Positions 1 through 7,349 of a DNA stretch of 64,000 nucleotides are shown here, piece after piece. The stretch spans positions 434,001 through 498,000 of the forward strand of contig CALVDQ010000001.1 of assembly GCA_944326325.1 (NCBI GenBank). Direction: 5' to 3'. A program made the translations under genes and the position numbers. Source of the stretch: an uncultured Bacteroidales bacterium. GTDB lineage: Bacteria; Bacteroidota; Bacteroidia; Bacteroidales; UBA932. How positions within the stretch are numbered: position 1 is the first letter of the stretch; each line of letters starts with the position of its first letter. Below the pieces are notes generated by a model. The model was not told where the DNA came from. It made no database searches and saw only the letters and a program-made list of their open reading frames with translations.

Positions 1-416
1 AGGGTATCCTGACCCGTGAGGCTGTCCCTGACTATGCCCGCTGTGTGGAGATTTCCACCAGGGGAGCACAGCATGAGATGCTGCTTCCGTCCCTGATTGC
101 CATCGTGGTGCCTGTCGTCGTGGGGCTTGTGTTAGGTGTGGCAGGCGTGATGGGGCTTCTGATCGGAGGTCTCGGCTCCGGCTTCGTGCTTGCAATCTTT
201 ATGGCGAATTCCGGGGGTGCCTGGGACAATGCCAAGAAATATGTCGAGGAGGGAAACCTCGGTGGCAAGAATTCCGAGTGCCACAAGGCTACCGTCGTCG
301 GTGATACGGTCGGTGACCCGTTCAAGGACACGTCCGGACCGTCCCTCAACATCCTCATCAAGCTGATGAGTATGGTATCCATCGTGATGGCAGGGCTGAC
401 AGTCTGGATCCATTGA
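1..416 (+). CDS. hppA: Membrane-bound ion-translocating pyrophosphatase, C-terminal part (5' end outside window)
   Basis: The frame is open from base 3 and ends with TGA at 414-416; the N-terminal part lies outside the window. The visible 137 residues match the C-terminus of H+/Na+-translocating inorganic pyrophosphatases, which couple cytoplasmic PPi hydrolysis to ion export across the inner membrane. Signs are the [14 protein letters not shown] segment, two hydrophobic helices, the conserved [14 protein letters not shown] loop, and the [21 protein letters not shown] block, which carries acidic and lysine residues of the PPi/Mg site, followed by a last helix. Whether it pumps H+ or Na+, and whether it needs K+, is decided by residues upstream that are not visible. 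It is followed by a 263-base gap before metX, so it is probably a separate transcription unit. Confidence 0.93.
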   Translation, partial: GILTREAVPDYARCVEISTRGAQHEMLLPSLIAIVVPVVVGLVLGVAGVMGLLIGGLGSGFVLAIFMANSGGAWDNAKKYVEEGNLGGKNSECHKATVVGDTVGDPFKDTSGPSLNILIKLMSMVSIVMAGLTVWIH

Positions 417-462
417 TCGGTATACCGGCTTTTGCCTGCTTTTTTGCCAGCCTGTCGTTAAA

Positions 463-494
463 TTTGGAAATTAGTGCGGAAATTCATAGCTTTG
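463..494 (+). promoter_or_regulatory. Bacteroidetes-type promoter of the metX cluster
   Basis: TTTG at 463-466, a 20-base spacer, and TAGCTTTG at 487-494 match the primary-sigma consensus of Bacteroidetes (TTTG, about 20 bases, TAnnTTTG). Transcription should start near base 500, leaving an unusually long leader of about 180 bases before metX at 680. Confidence 0.7.
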
Positions 495-502
495 CGTCCG
501 TT

Positions 503-562
503 ATGGATTTTCGCACTTTCATATCTATGATGTCCAAGCGAATGCATCGCCAAGATGCATAG
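503..562 (+). promoter_or_regulatory. Candidate Met-rich leader peptide and hairpins upstream of metX
   Basis: Within the metX leader an ORF of 19 codons (ATG 503, TAG 560-562) reads MDFRTFISMMSKRMHRQDA; four of nineteen residues are Met. Its end overlaps a perfect 7-bp hairpin (542-548 with 554-560). Two further small hairpins follow: GGGAT/ATCCC at 588-613, and CAGGC/GCCTG at 649-663 just before the metX start. The predicted transcription start lies only a few bases before the ATG, so the peptide would be nearly leaderless. No SAM-I (S-box) core was recognised. Met-dependent attenuation is an inference; the ORF may be chance. Confidence 0.3.
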
Positions 563-679
563 TGTTTTCTTTTGCCGTACCGGGCACGGGATGTGCAGGC
601 GGCGCCGAATCCCAGAAAAAATATTTGAACGGTAGCCGGACAGGACTTCAGGCTTGTTGCCTGCCAGGGCTGAGGAACG

Positions 680-1717
680 ATGGACATTATGATACGAGAA
701 GAATACAGACATACAGGAAAATTTACACTTGAAAGCGGAGAGACTCTCGAAGAACTCACAGTTGTATACCACAGGTCGGACAGACCTTATTCACCAGGCA
801 GCGACAGCAGGAAGGTCGTCTGGATATGCCACGCCTTCACGGCGAACTCGGACCCCCAGGACTGGTGGCCCGGACTCGTGGGACCAGGCAAGGTCATAGA
901 CCCGGACAAGTATTTCGTCGCCTGCGTGAATATGCTCGGGTCTCCGTACGGCACGACTTCCGCCGCGTCGCTGAAGCCGGGTACGGACAGACCCTATTAT
1001 TTCGATTTCCCGAAAATCACGGTAAGGGATATAGTCAATGCCAATATCCTGATAAGGAAACACTTGGGTGTCGACAGGATAGACCTGATGATCGGCGGCT
1101 CGATCGGGGGGTTCCAGGCTTTGGAATGGATGATTATGGAGCCGGAAGTGATGAAGAAGTCGCTGGTATCGGCCTGCGGAGCCCGTGTAACCCCGTGGGT
1201 GACGGCCTACAACGAATCCCAGAGGATGGCACTCGAAGCCGATCCGACTTTCAGGGAATGCGCAAGCATTTCGGGAGGAAGGAAAGGCTTGGCCTGCGCA
1301 CGTTCGATAGCCCTGATATCTTACCGTAACTATCTTTGCTACAACGATACCCAGTCCGAGCCGGATCCGGACAAGATGTTTGCCGACAAGGTGTGCTCAT
1401 ACCAGCAGTACCAGGGCAGGAAGCTTGTGGACAGGTTCGACGCGTATTCATACTACAGTCTTACGTATTCCCTTGACAGCCACAATGTCGGCAGAGGAAG
1501 AGGCGGGGTGGAGGCGGCTCTGAAGAGGATAAAGGCTGATACTGTGGTCGTCGGGATAAACACTGACTGCCTTTTCCCGGTGCAGGAGCAGAAGTATATG
1601 GCTACCCATATCGACGGGGCCATGTATGTGGAGATAAACTCCAGGTTCGGCCACGACGGCTTTCTCATAGAAAGCGGACCGCTCGGGAATATCATACAGC
1701 AGCTGCTCGACTTTTAG
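680..1717 (+). CDS. metX: Homoserine O-acetyltransferase family protein (MetX)
   Basis: This 345-residue cytoplasmic alpha/beta-hydrolase should transfer an acetyl group from acetyl-CoA to homoserine, the first committed step of methionine synthesis by direct sulfhydrylation. The nucleophile elbow is GGSIGG with Ser141, Asp296 sits in the NTDCLFP segment, and His325 in GHDGFLIE completes the triad. The family's usual elbow is GGSMGG, so Ile replaces Met here. An alternative start is the ATG at 689; neither has a clear ribosome-binding site. metY follows 37 bases after the stop and asd after that, so O-acetylhomoserine would pass straight to MetY. The acyl donor (acetyl or succinyl) cannot be proved from sequence, but pairing with MetY favours acetyl. 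Confidence 0.9.
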   Translation: MDIMIREEYRHTGKFTLESGETLEELTVVYHRSDRPYSPGSDSRKVVWICHAFTANSDPQDWWPGLVGPGKVIDPDKYFVACVNMLGSPYGTTSAASLKPGTDRPYYFDFPKITVRDIVNANILIRKHLGVDRIDLMIGGSIGGFQALEWMIMEPEVMKKSLVSACGARVTPWVTAYNESQRMALEADPTFRECASISGGRKGLACARSIALISYRNYLCYNDTQSEPDPDKMFADKVCSYQQYQGRKLVDRFDAYSYYSLTYSLDSHNVGRGRGGVEAALKRIKADTVVVGINTDCLFPVQEQKYMATHIDGAMYVEINSRFGHDGFLIESGPLGNIIQQLLDF

Positions 1718-1754
1718 TTTTGACGGATTTTGGACATTTAACGGATTTCTGATC

Positions 1755-3050
1755 ATGAAGAAGAAAGAATATGGATTCGAGACATTGCAGCTCAGGGCAG
1801 GCCAGGAGATAGATCCCGTGTCGAAAGCCACTGCAGTACCTATATACCAGTCCACTGCGTATGTGTTTGACGATATGCAGTACGGGGCCGACCTTTTTGC
1901 CCTGAAGAAACCGGGGAACATCTATACCCGTATCACGAACACTACCAACGAGGTGTTCGAGAAGAGGATGGCCGCCCTCGAAGGCGGGGTGGCGGCTGTG
2001 TCCACGGCTTCCGGGCAGTCCGCCGTCTTCCTGTCTGTGACAAATATATGCGGCCCGGGCGACAATATCGTGACTTCGCCGTTCCTTTACGGAGGGACTT
2101 TCACCATGTTCGAGATTACCCTGCGAGACATGGGCATAGAGGTGAGGTTCGCGGAAAGCGACCGCTGCGAGGACCTGGAGAAGCTGATCGATTCCCGCAC
2201 CAAGGCGGTCTATCTCGAGATCCTCGGGAATCCGGCTTTCAATGTGCCTGATTTCGAGCCTATAATAGAGATGGCTCACAGGAAGGGCGTCTGCGTGATG
2301 GTGGACAACACTTTCGGATGCGGCGGCTATATCTTCAGACCTTTCGACTGGGGTGCCGACGTCAGCATACATTCCGCCACGAAGTGGATCTGCGGACATG
2401 GCACGGCTCTCGGCGGGGTCGTGGTCGACGGAGGGAAGTTCGACTGGACTGCGGAGAAATATCCGCTCCTCGCCGCGCCGTCGGAAAGCTACCACGGGCT
2501 CGTGTACAAGGAGGTCTTCGGCAACGCCGCCTTTGCCGGCAGGGTGAGGGTCGACGGCCTGAGGAACATCGGGGCCGCAGCTTCCCCTTTCAATTCCTTC
2601 CTTATGCTCCAGGGACTCGAGACCCTGTCCCTGAGGGCGGAGAGGTGCTGCTCGAACGCCCTTGCGTTAGCCGAGTTCCTGGACAGGCATCCTGCCGTGG
2701 AGAGCGTAAGCTATACCGGTCTTCCGGACAACCCGTATCATGACCTTGCAAGAAAATATCTTCGCCATGGTTTCGGTGCAGTGCTGACTTTCAGGGTGAA
2801 AGGCGGATTCGAGGCTGCCGCTGCCCTGGTGGGCAGGCTGGAACTCATACTCCATGTCGGGAGTGTGGGGGATTCCAAGTCACTGATCGTGCATCCGGCT
2901 TCCACGACGCATTCGCAGCTTGGTGCGGAGGAGCAGGTCGCTGCCGGAGTGTATCCGAACCTGCTGAGGCTGTCGGTCGGCACGGAGAGTGTGGACGACC
3001 TGATAGCTGACCTGGAACAGGCCCTTGAACCCGGATTGAACATAAAATGA
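1755..3050 (+). CDS. metY: O-acetylhomoserine (thiol)-lyase (MetY)
   Basis: This 431-residue PLP enzyme of the Cys/Met metabolism family should convert O-acetylhomoserine plus sulfide (or methanethiol) to homocysteine (or methionine). The Schiff-base lysine is Lys210 in the SATKWICGHG segment, and the N-terminal ETLQLRAGQ and the VYQSTAY-like PIYQSTAYVF blocks are typical. The length, near 430 residues, is that of MetY rather than the roughly 390-residue MetB/MetC enzymes. It lies between metX and asd in one orientation, which supports assignment to methionine biosynthesis. It has no signal peptide and should be cytoplasmic. Confidence 0.93.
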   Translation: MKKKEYGFETLQLRAGQEIDPVSKATAVPIYQSTAYVFDDMQYGADLFALKKPGNIYTRITNTTNEVFEKRMAALEGGVAAVSTASGQSAVFLSVTNICGPGDNIVTSPFLYGGTFTMFEITLRDMGIEVRFAESDRCEDLEKLIDSRTKAVYLEILGNPAFNVPDFEPIIEMAHRKGVCVMVDNTFGCGGYIFRPFDWGADVSIHSATKWICGHGTALGGVVVDGGKFDWTAEKYPLLAAPSESYHGLVYKEVFGNAAFAGRVRVDGLRNIGAAASPFNSFLMLQGLETLSLRAERCCSNALALAEFLDRHPAVESVSYTGLPDNPYHDLARKYLRHGFGAVLTFRVKGGFEAAAALVGRLELILHVGSVGDSKSLIVHPASTTHSQLGAEEQVAAGVYPNLLRLSVGTESVDDLIADLEQALEPGLNIK

Positions 3051-3069
3051 ACTTTAAACAGATAGAATT

Positions 3070-4074
3070 ATGAAAGTAGCAGTAGTAGGTGCCACGGGAC
3101 TTGTCGGCACAAGAATGCTTGAAGTGCTTGCAGAGCGCAATTTTCCTGTAACTGAACTTTATCCTGTCGCTTCCTCGAAGTCTGTGGGCCGCAAGGTGGT
3201 TTTCAAAGGGAAAGAGTGGACGGTTGTCAGTGCTGATGACGCTATTGCCGCCAGGCCGGACCTGGCTCTTTTCTCTGCCGGAGCCGGAGCTTCGAAGGAA
3301 CTTGCGCCGAGATTCGCCGAGGTCGGATGCAGGGTGGTTGACAATTCTTCCTGCTGGAGAATGGATCCGACAAAGAAGCTGGTCGTTCCTGAAATCAACG
3401 GTGACGCCATCACTGCCGATGACTATATCATAGCCAACCCGAACTGCTCCACCATCCAGATGCTCATGCCGGTGGCTCCGCTCCACAAGGCTTTTACGGT
3501 CAAAAGGATAGTCGTGTCGACCTATCAGTCCGTGACGGGTACCGGATACAAGGCCCTCGACCAGATGGAGGCAGAGCGCGCCGGAAAGAAGTGGGGTGAA
3601 TACCCTGCCGTATATCCTTATCCGATAGATGAGAACATCCTCCCGCACATCGACTCTTTCCTTGAGAGCGGCTACACCAAGGAAGAAATGAAGATGGTCA
3701 ACGAAACCCATAAGATCCTTGACGAGAACATCCTTGTCTCCCCGACTACAGTGCGTGTACCGGTGAAGGGCGGGCATTCAGAGTCCGTCAACCTGGAATT
3801 CGAAAAGGATTTTACGCTTGAAGAGGTGCGCAGCATCATTTCCGGAACTCCGGGATGTGTGCTTCAGGATGATCCGGAACACAATGTATATCCGATGCCT
3901 CTGTTTGCCTGGGGCAAGGATGATGTGTTCGTGGGAAGGATACGCCGTGACCCGTCCGTGAAATACGGGCTGAACCTGTGGTGTGTCGCGGACAATCTCC
4001 GCAAGGGAGCGGCGACGAACGCAGTGCAGATTGCACAGTATCTTATCAGTAAAGGTTTTCTGCCTTCTCTATAG
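3070..4074 (+). CDS. asd: Aspartate-semialdehyde dehydrogenase
   Basis: The enzyme reduces aspartyl phosphate to aspartate semialdehyde with NADPH, feeding methionine, threonine and lysine/diaminopimelate synthesis. The N-terminal Rossmann motif is GATGLVGTRM, the catalytic Cys126 is in NPNCSTIQM, and the conserved GGHSESVN block and C-terminal RIRRD segment are present. At 334 residues it has family length. The start lies 19 bases after the metY stop, so the three genes probably form one unit that makes homoserine-derived methionine precursors. Its last six bases overlap the 3' end of the convergent methyltransferase gene. Confidence 0.95.
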   Translation: MKVAVVGATGLVGTRMLEVLAERNFPVTELYPVASSKSVGRKVVFKGKEWTVVSADDAIAARPDLALFSAGAGASKELAPRFAEVGCRVVDNSSCWRMDPTKKLVVPEINGDAITADDYIIANPNCSTIQMLMPVAPLHKAFTVKRIVVSTYQSVTGTGYKALDQMEAERAGKKWGEYPAVYPYPIDENILPHIDSFLESGYTKEEMKMVNETHKILDENILVSPTTVRVPVKGGHSESVNLEFEKDFTLEEVRSIISGTPGCVLQDDPEHNVYPMPLFAWGKDDVFVGRIRRDPSVKYGLNLWCVADNLRKGAATNAVQIAQYLISKGFLPSL

Positions 4075-5001
4075 GCGCAGCCTGACGAAAATGCTCAGAG
4101 GCAGGTTCTTCCCGAACCTGTCTCTCAATACGAGTTCCCCGCATTCGAGGCCGGGGCAGTCGCCGCTGATGCCGAATGCCTGACGAACCACTGTCTCGCC
4201 GAGGACGGCGGAATAGCCGTTGGAGTAGAGGTTCAGTACAAGGAAACTGTCTGTCGGGGCGAGTATGGAAGCCACGCATTTCATTATATCGTACAGGCAT
4301 TCGTCCAGTTTCCATTTTTCCCCGTCAGGACCGTGCCCGTATGCCGGAGGGTCAAGAATGATTCCCTGGTATGTATTGCCTCTCTTCGCTTCGCGCCTGG
4401 CGAATTTCAGGGCATCTTCCACTACCCATCGGATATTGTCCAATCCGCTCAGTTCCATATTGTTCCGCGCCCAGGTGACGACCTGGCGCACCGAATCCAG
4501 ATGGGTGACATCGGCACCTGCCGCCTTTGCGGCCAGGGAAGCCGCCCCCGTGTAGGCGAAAAGGTTCAGGACTTTCGGCTTCGGCTTGCCTTCGGCTGCC
4601 GCCTTTGTGACGAGTCCGGACGTGTTCCTGTAGATGTATTCCCAGTTCGGAGCCTGTTCCGGGAAGACTCCGACGTGCTTGAAGGCGGTCAGTCCGAGCC
4701 TGAGGGACAGGTCAAGGCCTTTCTGTGCACCTTTATACCGGATGACCCACTGGTCGTCCATCTTCCGGCGTCTGTCCCAGGTGCCGCTGTCTTCCTTGCC
4801 GGCTTTTCCGAAGCCTGCCCCGGGCCTGAACACCACGTTGACTGTCTTATCCCATTCTTCTTCGGAAAGTGTCTTCTCCCACAATGCCTTAGGTTCAGGA
4901 CGGGACATATGGAACCTTCCGAACCTTTCGAGTTTTTCAAAATTTCCCGAGTCCACGAGCTCGTAGTCTTTCCAGAAATCGCCGGGGGTTTCGATAGTCA
5001 T
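4069..5001 (-). CDS. Class I SAM-dependent methyltransferase, RlmI/RlmK-like
   Basis: This 310-residue protein has an N-terminal region of about 120 residues followed by a Rossmann methyltransferase domain: SAM-binding motif LNLFAYTGAASLAAKAAGA, then the LDPPAYG catalytic motif IV. These are typical of the YccW/RlmI type of 23S rRNA cytosine-C5 methyltransferases, but the N-terminal PUA domain seen in RlmI is not evident, so the exact target is uncertain. I chose the ATG at 4999-5001; the open frame upstream would begin at 5064, before the predicted transcription start. The promoter at 5034-5065 fits this start. The 3' end overlaps asd by six bases. Confidence 0.8.
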   Translation of the reverse strand: MTIETPGDFWKDYELVDSGNFEKLERFGRFHMSRPEPKALWEKTLSEEEWDKTVNVVFRPGAGFGKAGKEDSGTWDRRRKMDDQWVIRYKGAQKGLDLSLRLGLTAFKHVGVFPEQAPNWEYIYRNTSGLVTKAAAEGKPKPKVLNLFAYTGAASLAAKAAGADVTHLDSVRQVVTWARNNMELSGLDNIRWVVEDALKFARREAKRGNTYQGIILDPPAYGHGPDGEKWKLDECLYDIMKCVASILAPTDSFLVLNLYSNGYSAVLGETVVRQAFGISGDCPGLECGELVLRDRFGKNLPLSIFVRLRL

Positions 5002-5033
5002 GATTTGAAAATTAAAGGGTGTTTGATTCCGTG

Positions 5034-5065
5034 CAAATATACGCAGAAGCCGAGCGCAGAGCAAA
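5034..5065 (-). promoter_or_regulatory. Promoter of the RlmI-like gene, with its -33 box inside the tandem repeat
   Basis: Read on the minus strand: TTTG (complement of 5062-5065), exactly 20 bases, then TATATTTG (complement of 5034-5041). This is a perfect Bacteroidetes promoter. The -33 box lies within the first 75-bp repeat unit. The next units keep TTTG-N20 but have ATATTTAG instead of the -7 box, so only the outermost unit makes the full promoter. The transcription start would be about 27 bases before the start codon. Confidence 0.7.
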
Positions 5066-5217
5066 TAAATTTGCTATGCCGAGGCGCCACAGTATATGTA
5101 GCCGCAGGCTAAATATCGCAGAAGCCGAGCGCAGAGCAAATAAATTTGCTATGCCGAGGCGCCACAGTATATGTAGCCGCAGGCTAAATATCGCAGAAGC
5201 CGAGCGCAGAGCAAATA
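5042..5217. repeat. 75-bp perfect tandem repeat, 2.35 copies
   Basis: Two identical 75-bp units (5042-5116 and 5117-5191) are followed by 26 bases of a third (5192-5217). Each unit holds two short palindromes: AGCAAAT-AA-ATTTGCT (5060-5075 in the first unit) and TAGCC-GCA-GGCTA (5099-5111). The third unit stops inside the first palindrome and switches directly to the palindrome-mosaic core. Because the period is divisible by three, reading frames stay open through the array on both strands; these are not taken as genes. Together with the core this array fills the 345-base space between the methyltransferase and DUF456 genes. Confidence 0.95.
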
Positions 5218-5343
5218 AGTCCCGCAGGGACCGCACCGGGTAGGTGCGAGATCCCCCTGATAGGGGGTGCAGGGGGTGTTAGGATGGGTCCAGTCTTTCG
5301 AAGAAAGACGTTTGAGGGTGACGAAAAAATTCTTTTGACCCTC
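5218..5343. repeat. Palindrome-mosaic repeat, copy 1
   Basis: About 105 bases (5218-5322) are nearly identical to 43724-43826, with two substitutions and a two-base indel. The core is a chain of short hairpins: GTCCC-GCA-GGGAC, GCACC-GGGTA-GGTGC, CCCCC-TGATA-GGGGG, and GTCTTTC-GAA-GAAAGAC. It ends in GAGGGT...ACCCTC (to about 5343), which in this copy has lost part of the stem found in copy 2. That last hairpin begins just after the stop codon of the leftward DUF456 gene and may help end its transcript. Confidence 0.85.
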
Positions 5344-5346
5344 GTA

Positions 5347-5835
5347 TTACAGATATACGATGATATAGTACATCATCACCCCGCAGGCTATCAGCTTCAT
5401 TCCTGTTCCCAGCAGGAATCCGAGGAATGAGCCCAGGGCAGACTTCAGGGCGGCTCCGCTGCTTTTCTTCGCATAGATGATCTCCGCGAGGAATGCCCCG
5501 AAGAAAGACAGCAGTATCATTCCGAGAGGCGAGAGGAACATCCCGATGATCATTCCGATGATAGCTCCCCTCTCGGCATATTTCGATCCTCCGGTTACCT
5601 TGGTGAGGTATCCCGGCACCACGTAGTCAAGTATGCTCACCACGACTGTCACTCCGAGCATTACGAGCAGTATCGTGAGCGACATCTCCTCACCCTTGCC
5701 GTCGGTGCCTCCCCAGAAATACAGGAGGAGCATCCCGAGCCAGCTGAGCGGCGGCCCGGGAAGTGCGGGCAGTATGCTTCCTATTATACCTATGACTCCG
5801 GCGAGAACTGCCAGTATGCTGATGATGACGTCCAT
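5347..5835 (-). CDS. DUF456 family membrane protein
   Basis: This 162-residue, strongly hydrophobic protein has about four to five membrane segments and a glycine-rich repeat of the type found in DUF456 proteins: an N-terminal IIGSILPALPGPPLSW helix, the conserved KVTGGSKYAERGAIIGMIIGMF segment, and a glycine-rich C-terminal pair of helices. Members sit in the inner membrane and have no established function. The 3' end is directly followed by the palindrome-mosaic repeat. The aminopeptidase gene ends 15 bases upstream in the same orientation, so the two are likely co-transcribed. Confidence 0.8.
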   Translation of the reverse strand: MDVIISILAVLAGVIGIIGSILPALPGPPLSWLGMLLLYFWGGTDGKGEEMSLTILLVMLGVTVVVSILDYVVPGYLTKVTGGSKYAERGAIIGMIIGMFLSPLGMILLSFFGAFLAEIIYAKKSSGAALKSALGSFLGFLLGTGMKLIACGVMMYYIIVYL

Positions 5836-5850
5836 GACCCCTCCTTGCCG

Positions 5851-7290
5851 TTACATTTTGCCTGCCATGGCATCTTCGACATCCCGGGCCTCTATCGGCA
5901 GCCGGTGCGGACCGAGTCTCCTGCACCCGTCTTCGGTTATGAGCAGGTCGTCTTCCAGCCTGATTCCTCCAAAATCGAGATATTTTTCCACAACGTCATA
6001 GTTTACCATGCCCTTGCCGGTCCCTTCGGCCTTCCATTTGGCGATAAGTGCCGGTATGAAATAGATTCCCGGTTCATCCGTGACGACGTGTCCCGGCCGG
6101 AGCCGGCGTGCCATCCTCAACGAGCCCAGACCGAGCTGTGCCGCCCTTTCCTGATCTTCGTCATAGCCTACGAGATCTTCTCCGAGATCTTCCATGTCAT
6201 GGACGTCGATACCCATATTGTGTCCGAGACCGTGCGGCATGAACAGTCCGGCTATGCCTTCTTTCACCATGTCATCGATATGTCCGTTCACTAGCCCGAG
6301 AGCTTTCAGCCCGTCGAGCATCCTGGCTGCCACTGCTATGTGTACTTCCCTGTAGGGTACCCCCGGAGCGGCAAGCTGGTAGGCCAGTTCGTTGCACCCT
6401 GCTACGATATCATAGATGTCGCGCTGTTTCTGTGTGAATCTGCCGCTGCACGGAAGGGTTCTGGTGAAATCCGAGGCATAGTGCGTGTTGCTTTCTGCTC
6501 CGGCATCGATGAGAAGCATCCTCCCCGGGGTGATGATCTGGTGATGGGAGTGGTTGTGCAGGGTCTCGCCGTTCTGCGACAGGATAGTCGTGAACGAGAC
6601 TCCCCAGCCTTTGGAGACAGTGACCCCTTCCATCATCCCTACGATGTCCTGCTCCTTCACTCCCGGTTTGCAGGCATTCCTTGCTGCGGTATGCATCAGG
6701 TAACCTATCTCGCAGGCCTTGTCGATCTCCTCTATCTCGCAGGCTTCCTTGATGAGCCTCATGGATATTACCGCCCGCGTAAGCGCAAGCGAGGCGGAGG
6801 GTTCCCCCGACGAGGCTATGTCTGCTGTCCTGCGGACGTTTTCCGGAGGGCAGCCCATGAGCCCGGCCAGAAGCATTGTGTTGTAGTATCTCGACGGCGG
6901 GAGGAAATGTATGTCCCGCCCTGAGGCCTTCGCCTTTTTCACTTCAGCGGAGAATCCTTCATACGGTCCCGTATGGCTGACCCCGGTATTTTCTCCTTTG
7001 GACGCCACAGTGGGCTGGGGGCCCATCCAGATGATGTCGTCGATGTCCACATTGTCCCCGAAGAGGGTCTCCTGCCCGCTGTCAAGGTCGAGTATTGCCG
7101 CGAATCGCGGTTCATCTATTCCCCAATAGTACAGGAACGAGCTTTCCTGTCTGAACCTGTAGTCGTTCCCACGGTAGTTCTGCGGCGCCTCCGCGTTTCC
7201 AGCGAATATCGCCAGCCCGCTCTGCCCGGCATCCTTCATCAGCCCCAGCAGCCTTCTGCGCCTTCCGGCATATATTTCCTTTCCAAACAT
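5851..7290 (-). CDS. pepP: Xaa-Pro aminopeptidase (aminopeptidase P, M24B)
   Basis: This 479-residue cytoplasmic metallopeptidase removes N-terminal residues preceding proline. It has the N-terminal creatinase-like domain (including the NYRGNDYRFRQESSFLYYWG block) and a C-terminal pita-bread domain. The five metal ligands are visible: Asp in LLIDAGAES, Asp in SDFTRTLP, His in MPHGLGHNMG, Glu in VVTDEPGIY, and Glu in IRLEDDLLI. Length and domain order are those of bacterial PepP. It follows ahcY by about 60 bases and precedes DUF456 by 15 bases on the same strand. Confidence 0.93.
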   Translation of the reverse strand: MFGKEIYAGRRRRLLGLMKDAGQSGLAIFAGNAEAPQNYRGNDYRFRQESSFLYYWGIDEPRFAAILDLDSGQETLFGDNVDIDDIIWMGPQPTVASKGENTGVSHTGPYEGFSAEVKKAKASGRDIHFLPPSRYYNTMLLAGLMGCPPENVRRTADIASSGEPSASLALTRAVISMRLIKEACEIEEIDKACEIGYLMHTAARNACKPGVKEQDIVGMMEGVTVSKGWGVSFTTILSQNGETLHNHSHHQIITPGRMLLIDAGAESNTHYASDFTRTLPCSGRFTQKQRDIYDIVAGCNELAYQLAAPGVPYREVHIAVAARMLDGLKALGLVNGHIDDMVKEGIAGLFMPHGLGHNMGIDVHDMEDLGEDLVGYDEDQERAAQLGLGSLRMARRLRPGHVVTDEPGIYFIPALIAKWKAEGTGKGMVNYDVVEKYLDFGGIRLEDDLLITEDGCRRLGPHRLPIEARDVEDAMAGKM

Positions 7291-7349
7291 ATCCCTCTTG
7301 TTTTAATTGGTTGATTGAGTAAATATAGTGATTTCCTCTCTCAGGACTG

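Noticed and set aside
417..679. S-box (SAM-I) riboswitch before metX
   Set aside because: The conserved SAM-I core bases were not found in the leader. A covariance-model search would be decisive.
1692..2495. Large antisense frame within metX/metY
   Set aside because: It lies opposite two well-supported enzymes, has no motifs, and reflects codon bias in GC-rich genes.
5042..5217. CRISPR-like array
   Set aside because: The units are directly adjacent with no unique spacers, are 75 bp long, and no cas genes are near.
5019..5243. Repetitive 74-residue frames open on both strands in the tandem array
   Set aside because: They follow from a repeat length divisible by three, lack known motifs and consist of repeated Arg/Ala-rich peptide. 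No support as genes.
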